Assembly: GCA_028817755.1 (NCBI GenBank)
Contig: JAPPPA010000317.1
Span: 1-9,554 of the forward strand
Reading direction: 5' to 3'
Source of the DNA: Gammaproteobacteria bacterium
GTDB taxonomy: Bacteria; Pseudomonadota; Gammaproteobacteria; JAPPPA01
Length of the DNA stretch: 9,554 bases
Shown: positions 5,971 through 9,554 of the stretch, in pieces
How the letters are laid out: every line of letters begins with the position of its first letter
Position numbering within the stretch: position 1 is the first letter of the stretch
Made by a program: the position numbers and the translations under genes
The notes under the pieces: generated by a model
What the model saw: only the letters and a program-made list of their open reading frames with translations
Database searches by the model: none
What the model was told of the DNA's origin: nothing

Positions 5971-7310
5971 AATCGCGTTAAACCACCGCCGGGACGCGAG
6001 CTTTTCTGGTTAATGTTGTAACCATACTCGCCACGCAGCTCCACCTTCACCAGCTTTCTAGGCCGCCACACCAGCACCGCGCCTACCGAGTACTGTAAAT
6101 CGCAAGCGCAAAGCTCTGTGTAATCACGTCCGAAAACAGCAACATCTAAGAACAGGCCGTAGCGTAATGACGGCGTCTTGCGATGCACTGGCAGCAAGTA
6201 TTCGACTGAGCCAAACAACAGCGCATTGCCTTCTATTTCACCCTTCTTCAAACCACGCAAGTTACTAGAGCGGTTACTAAAGCCAGTCTGCTCGGGTATG
6301 CCCCCGTTAAATATTCCAAACCCAGCTCTGTAGATAACACTGTGATGCTCTTTTCCAGCTAAGCCGGGAGTAACGTAACGCCACTCCCCCGCTAAGCGGT
6401 TATAAGCAAAATCAGGATTTGCGATGGGTAGGCTAAGCTCAAGCCCAATCTCAAACTGCACGCCCTGCTCGGTGTAAGTAAATAGCTGGCGATTCTCATA
6501 TCGCGCACCGAAAGACATTGCCCAAGTGCTTCCACCGGCCAACTCGGGAACGCTAGTTCTCGGCTCATTATCGTCAAACAAATAGAAGGCGCTACCTTCG
6601 ATAAACCAGCCTTTTGTTTGCCCATTTGGAGACAGCTGACGACCTAGGCTAATGCCATGCCGTTGTGTTTTAGATACATAAGTACGCCCGCCATCTTCTG
6701 GCGCTTCTTCAACAGGTACACGGGTGTTATTAGTAAAAAAACCGCCATTCCAAAGGCTGCCACAGATTCTCGGGTAGTCGTAATTAAGGCGAAAGACCTC
6801 GCGCTCTCCCAAGCTTTCATCCTGCAGCTGACGCCGCTCCCAGACAAACTTCACTCGCTGATTTAGGCCAGCAATATTGTCCCACTCAAGGCTGGCGCCA
6901 TAACTTGTTTCACCATCACTATTCAGGCCTAAGCGTGGCAATGGAATGAGGTAAAACTTTTCTTTCAGCGAAATATGAAGCTGGTAACGTTGGCTGCCAT
7001 CAATCGCTTCTAAACGTGACTCAACCGTTTCAAACAAGCCCAGATCACGGATATTTTGGACCGACTCAGCCAACACTTTCCCAGTTACTTCTGCGGGTAC
7101 AGAAAAATAGAGCTGCTGATTTAGCAGGCGCTCACGCGTGACGTTATTGCCAGCGTAAACAACTTGATCAATTTGGAAGGTCTGATCTTCGGCATAAGCC
7201 GATGAATCGTCCGCTACTGACTCGTCGGTAGCTGCATATAGAGGACTAAGCGATACGCTTAAGAGTGCGAAAACGGCAATCGAAAGAATTTTTATCGTCA
7301 GCTTTAACAA
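5967..7310 (-). CDS. Outer-membrane beta-barrel protein with single POTRA (Omp85-like)
   Basis: The 447-residue product has a signal peptide (basic K3/K7, hydrophobic 8-21, cleavage near PLYA-A, residue 26), one POTRA-like domain (about 44-118: FQIDQVVYAGNNVTRERLL then a strand-helix pattern), and a C-terminal beta-barrel ending in a terminal Phe (GGLTRF). The LRGLKKGEIEGNALLFGSVEY stretch near 351-371 resembles the conserved L6 R-G-F/Y 'lid-lock' of Omp85 proteins. The frame has no ATG near its N terminus; the only standard start is TTG at 7308-7310, with stop TAG just upstream in-frame at 7371-7373. This puts the first about 21 residues in the folA 3' end, a 65-base overlap. A weak purine run AAGAAGAA (7321-7328) lies before it. 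It may be a translocator, assembly factor or anchor; the substrate is unknown. It is much shorter than BamA (five POTRAs) and TamA (three). Confidence 0.75.
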   Translation of the reverse strand: MLKLTIKILSIAVFALLSVSLSPLYAATDESVADDSSAYAEDQTFQIDQVVYAGNNVTRERLLNQQLYFSVPAEVTGKVLAESVQNIRDLGLFETVESRLEAIDGSQRYQLHISLKEKFYLIPLPRLGLNSDGETSYGASLEWDNIAGLNQRVKFVWERRQLQDESLGEREVFRLNYDYPRICGSLWNGGFFTNNTRVPVEEAPEDGGRTYVSKTQRHGISLGRQLSPNGQTKGWFIEGSAFYLFDDNEPRTSVPELAGGSTWAMSFGARYENRQLFTYTEQGVQFEIGLELSLPIANPDFAYNRLAGEWRYVTPGLAGKEHHSVIYRAGFGIFNGGIPEQTGFSNRSSNLRGLKKGEIEGNALLFGSVEYLLPVHRKTPSLRYGLFLDVAVFGRDYTELCACDLQYSVGAVLVWRPRKLVKVELRGEYGYNINQKSSRPGGGLTRF

Positions 7311-7737
7311 GTTCGTTTTGTTCTTCTTGCCATTCTGTCGACACAGTCTGCGGGAACCAAGCGTCGCCGTCTACCGTAGTATCCACTTCCGTTAAATATA
7401 GACATTGTGCCAGCGGTAACGCCTGTTCGTAGATATTCGCGCCACCAATTACGAAGACACGCTCTTGCTCAGCGACCGAATCAATAGCCGCTTCTAAAGA
7501 GTTCACCACCATCGCGCCCTCAAGCACCAAATCGGTTTGACGAGTTACGACTACGTTCAAACGCCCCGGCAATGGGAGCCCAATCGAATCCCATGTTTTG
7601 CGGCCCATAATCACTGGGCAACCCATGGTGGTGTTTTTAAAGTGCTGCAAATCGCGCGGCAAGTGCCACGGCAAGGTGTTGTTAATGCCAATCACGCGGT
7701 CAGGCGTCATTGCCACAATTAAACATAGCTCGGCCAT
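7246..7737 (-). CDS. folA: Dihydrofolate reductase
   Basis: This 163-residue enzyme reduces dihydrofolate to tetrahydrofolate with NADPH in the cytoplasm and is the trimethoprim target. Signs are LIVAMTPDRVIGINNTLPWHLPRD (6-29, with the catalytic acid D29 and W24), MGRKTWDSIG (44-53), GRLNVVVTR (58-66), VFVIGGANIYEQ (94-105) and YLTEVDTTVDGD (114-125). The end FDCRFRTLKRIA matches the usual C-terminal strand, so the protein is full length although its last 65 bases overlap the next gene's start. ATG 7735-7737 shares one base with the thyA TAA (TAATG). No separate ribosome-binding site is seen, so coupling to thyA is likely. Pairing with ThyA makes metabolic sense, since thymidylate synthase turns methylenetetrahydrofolate into the dihydrofolate that FolA recycles. 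Confidence 0.98.
   Translation of the reverse strand: MAELCLIVAMTPDRVIGINNTLPWHLPRDLQHFKNTTMGCPVIMGRKTWDSIGLPLPGRLNVVVTRQTDLVLEGAMVVNSLEAAIDSVAEQERVFVIGGANIYEQALPLAQCLYLTEVDTTVDGDAWFPQTVSTEWQEEQNELVKADDKNSFDCRFRTLKRIA
7321..7328 (-). promoter_or_regulatory. Possible weak ribosome-binding site for the Omp85-like TTG start
   Basis: On the minus strand the purine run AAGAAGAA lies 10 bases before the TTG (7308-7310) and inside folA. It is close to but not a good match for AAGGAGG, and the spacing is slightly long. I list it because it bears on the start choice: no ATG or GTG is available in this frame between the upstream stop (7371-7373) and the end of the signal peptide. Confidence 0.33.
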
Positions 7738-8570
7738 TAGATCGCTACCGGCGCTGAGATATGCGGATGCGGATCGTAATCCACCACTTCAAAGTCTTCG
7801 AATTTGAAAGCGAAGAGATCCTTCACTTCTGGGTTGATTTTAAGCGTTGGCAAGCTGCGCGGTTCACGAGCTAGTTGCGTTTCCACTTGCTCCATATGGT
7901 TGGAGTACAAATGGGCATCGCCAAACGTATGCACGTAGTCGCCCGGCTCTAGACCTAGTACTTGCGCCATCATTACAGTTAGCAAGGCATAACTAGCAAT
8001 ATTGAAAGGCACGCCAAGGAAAATATCCGCACTGCGCTGGTAAAGCTGACAGCTCAACTTGCCGTCTGCCACGTAAAACTGGAATAAACAGTGGCACGGC
8101 GCCAAGGCCATACGGCCTTGAGCGACATTTTCTTGCGGGCCTACCGATTCGTCCGGCAAGTCAGCAGGGTTCCAAGCGGAGACAATGTGTCGACGAGAAT
8201 CCGGGAAGTTTTTCAGGCTTTCTAGCACCTGTTGAATTTGGTCAACCACGCGGCCGTCTTGGCAAGCCCAAGAGCGCCATTGCTTGCCGTAAACCGGGCC
8301 AAGGCTGCCTTCTTCATCAGCCCATTCGTCCCAGATACGTACACCGTTATCTTTCAGGTAGCCAATATTGGTATCACCCTGCAAGAACCACAGCAACTCA
8401 TGCACGATAGACTTCAGGTGCAGTTTCTTCGTGGTCACCATCGGAAAGCCCTCCGACAGATCAAAACGCATTTGATAACCAAAAACACTTTTCGTACCGG
8501 TGCCGGTGCGATCGCCTTTGTCTGCGCCCGTCTCCTGAACGTGACGCATGAGGTCTAGGTATTGCTTCAT
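7737..8570 (-). CDS. thyA: Thymidylate synthase
   Basis: The 277-residue enzyme methylates dUMP to dTMP using methylenetetrahydrofolate. Signatures: DRTGTGT (20-26, R21), the DSRRHI pair (R126-R127), catalytic cysteine in MALAPCHC (C159), LSCQLYQRSADIFLGVPFNIASY (D182, N190), and HLYSNHMEQ (H220, Y222). It ends with YDPHPHISAPVAI, the normal C terminus. It is about 13 residues longer than E. coli ThyA (264) because of an extra loop between SAWNPADL and the catalytic MALAPCH (roughly residues 139-152). I chose ATG 8568-8570, which overlaps the lgt TGA by four bases (ATGA); the frame extends further upstream to 8666, but those residues do not resemble the family and would overlap lgt. The TAA shares a base with folA. 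Confidence 0.98.
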   Translation of the reverse strand: MKQYLDLMRHVQETGADKGDRTGTGTKSVFGYQMRFDLSEGFPMVTTKKLHLKSIVHELLWFLQGDTNIGYLKDNGVRIWDEWADEEGSLGPVYGKQWRSWACQDGRVVDQIQQVLESLKNFPDSRRHIVSAWNPADLPDESVGPQENVAQGRMALAPCHCLFQFYVADGKLSCQLYQRSADIFLGVPFNIASYALLTVMMAQVLGLEPGDYVHTFGDAHLYSNHMEQVETQLAREPRSLPTLKINPEVKDLFAFKFEDFEVVDYDPHPHISAPVAI

Positions 8571-9373
8571 TTCGTTGCTAGTTGTGGTTTTGTATAAGCA
8601 CGCCAGATTAACCATAGGCCGGCCAAAATCATAGGCGTTGAAAGGATTTGTCCCATAGTGAGCCATTGGAAGGCCATAAAGCCGCCCTCGCCCATATGCG
8701 CATCCGGCTGACGGAAGAACTCAATGGTAAAGCGCGCGGTACCGTACCAAGCCAGGAACAGACCACTCACCGCACCGGTTGGGCGCTGAATACACGAGTA
8801 CCACCAAAGCACCGCAAATAGAATCCAGCCTTCAAACAGCGACTCATATAGCTGCGAAGGGTGACGTGGCTCTGGCCCACCAGTCGGAAACACCATGGCC
8901 CATGGCACGTCCGAAACACGGCCCCACAGTTCGCCATTAATAAAGTTAGCGATGCGTACCGCACCAATACCAATCGGCGTTAACGGCACCATAAAGTCTG
9001 TGACTTCTAGGAAGGTCTTCTTATGCTTCCTACCGAAGTACACCATGCCCAAGATAACGGCGACTAAACCACCGTGGAATGACATGCCGCCTTCCCACAA
9101 CTTAAAGAGCGACAGCGGGTTTTGCAGCAAGCTGTCGAAGTTGTAGAAGAACATATAGCCAATGCGGCCACCCACGATCACGCCCATGGCGCCGTAGAAT
9201 ACTAAGTCGGAAATTTGTTCTTCCGTCCAACCTAGCTCAGGCCGTTTCTTTGCACGGTTATTGCCTAGAAACCACACCATTGAGAAACCCAACAAATACA
9301 TCAGGCCGTACCAATGAATTGCTACGGGGCCTAACTGAATGGCTATTGGGTCGATATCGGGAAACTGCAACAT
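8567..9373 (-). CDS. lgt: Prolipoprotein diacylglyceryl transferase
   Basis: This 268-residue inner-membrane enzyme transfers diacylglycerol from phosphatidylglycerol to the lipobox cysteine of prolipoproteins, the first step of lipoprotein maturation. It has about seven membrane segments. Family motifs in order are HWYGLMYLLGF (20-30), GGRIGYMFFYN (68-78), MSFHGG (H100, equivalent to E. coli H103), RIANFINGELWGR (140-152, with conserved R140, N143, G151), RHPSQLYE (170-177), and RFTIEFFRQPD (214-224) with R221 the likely counterpart of the second essential arginine. Start ATG 9371-9373; the first two codons M-L and the FPDIDPIA run fit the family. Its stop overlaps thyA. The gap to the upstream kinase gene is only 38 bases, so transcription probably continues from that gene. 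Confidence 0.98.
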   Translation of the reverse strand: MLQFPDIDPIAIQLGPVAIHWYGLMYLLGFSMVWFLGNNRAKKRPELGWTEEQISDLVFYGAMGVIVGGRIGYMFFYNFDSLLQNPLSLFKLWEGGMSFHGGLVAVILGMVYFGRKHKKTFLEVTDFMVPLTPIGIGAVRIANFINGELWGRVSDVPWAMVFPTGGPEPRHPSQLYESLFEGWILFAVLWWYSCIQRPTGAVSGLFLAWYGTARFTIEFFRQPDAHMGEGGFMAFQWLTMGQILSTPMILAGLWLIWRAYTKPQLATK

Positions 9374-9411
9374 GGCAACGGTCTCTGGCGGTAAATCTAC
9401 TTAATACAGCT

Positions 9412-9554
9412 CTAAATAAAATCAGCCAACTCGGAAAACGCCTGCTCGTAACGCTGACGGAATTCATCCAGCGTGAAGCTATGATTTTGGGTACCTGCCG
9501 ACTCGATCTTAATCGCCCCCATAAGAGACGCAACCCGGCCTGTTTGTTCCCAAC
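9412..9554 (-). CDS. PfkB-family kinase (adenosine kinase-like), C-terminal fragment
   Basis: The window edge cuts off the 5' part; 46 residues remain before the TAG at 9412-9414. The visible part begins WEQTGRVASLMGAIKIESAG and continues TQNHSFTLDEFRQRYEQAF, ending SELADFI. The G-R-x-A-S-L-x-G-A helix, then I-E-x-x-G-T-Q-N-H, and the terminal F-x-x-R-Y helix match the C-terminal end of adenosine kinase-like members of the PfkB/ribokinase family. Those enzymes phosphorylate nucleosides or sugars with ATP in the cytoplasm. The catalytic D-T-x-G-A-G-D region lies outside the window, so the exact substrate is uncertain. Only 38 bases separate it from lgt, suggesting a shared transcript. A different minus-strand frame across this area is a shadow. 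Confidence 0.68.
   Translation of the reverse strand, partial: WEQTGRVASLMGAIKIESAGTQNHSFTLDEFRQRYEQAFSELADFI

Noticed and set aside
8232..8558. A 108-residue plus-strand frame opposite thyA
   Set aside because: Antisense to a highly conserved gene; its sequence shows no recognisable fold.
8571..8666. Longer thyA start at 8666
   Set aside because: The extra 32 residues do not resemble thymidylate synthase and overlap lgt; the ATG at 8568-8570 gives the standard N terminus MKQYLDLMRHV.
9258..9533. A 91-residue minus-strand frame beginning MRLLWGRLRSS
   Set aside because: It covers the kinase C-terminal region and the start of lgt in another frame. Its Arg/Ser-rich sequence lacks a domain, while both overlapped frames match families.
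1..9554. CRISPR, IS element, tRNA or phage module
   Set aside because: No spaced direct repeats, transposase frame, terminal inverted repeats or cloverleaf-like segment with a TTCRANYC box was seen on reading both strands.

Overview
The window looks like ordinary chromosome from a gammaproteobacterium, probably a marine or environmental relative of the Pseudomonas/Cellvibrio group. This is inferred from gene order and protein resemblance: mtaD-ubiG-mupP is a typical Pseudomonas-type cluster, and lgt-thyA-folA is a common gammaproteobacterial run. I see no tRNA, rRNA, IS element, CRISPR array or obvious foreign island. Genes are packed very tightly. Every convergent junction inside the window has overlapping stop codons, and most same-strand neighbours overlap by 1, 4 or 65 bases.

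Layout. (1) 2-103 (+): the 3' end of a TatD-family metal-dependent hydrolase. (2) 92-817 (-) and 843-2165 (+): a divergent pair, a family 2 glycosyltransferase and a polytopic GT-C glycosyltransferase. Their starts are only 25 bases apart. They plausibly form one pathway in which a lipid-linked sugar is made in the cytoplasm and its sugar is transferred at the outer face of the inner membrane. (3) 2162-2620 (-) and 2744-3124 (-): two unrecognised proteins, one exported and Gly-rich, one acidic and cytoplasmic. (4) 3162-5970 (+): the coupled operon mtaD-ubiG-mupP (purine/methylthioadenosine salvage, ubiquinone synthesis, peptidoglycan recycling). (5) 5967-9554 (-): an operon running right to left, with the 3' end of a PfkB-family (adenosine kinase-like) gene, then lgt, thyA, folA, and a small single-POTRA Omp85-type outer-membrane protein.

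How they fit. lgt makes prolipoproteins, thyA and folA form the dTMP/tetrahydrofolate cycle, and the outer-membrane protein at the operon end is the least explained member. It has to start on a TTG codon inside folA, so its signal peptide is encoded over the folA 3' end in another frame.

Most interesting for follow-up are the folA/Omp85 overlap, the divergent glycosyltransferase pair, the unassigned exported protein, and the consistent overlap of convergent stop codons. I do not see convincing evidence for a wholly new multi-gene system.
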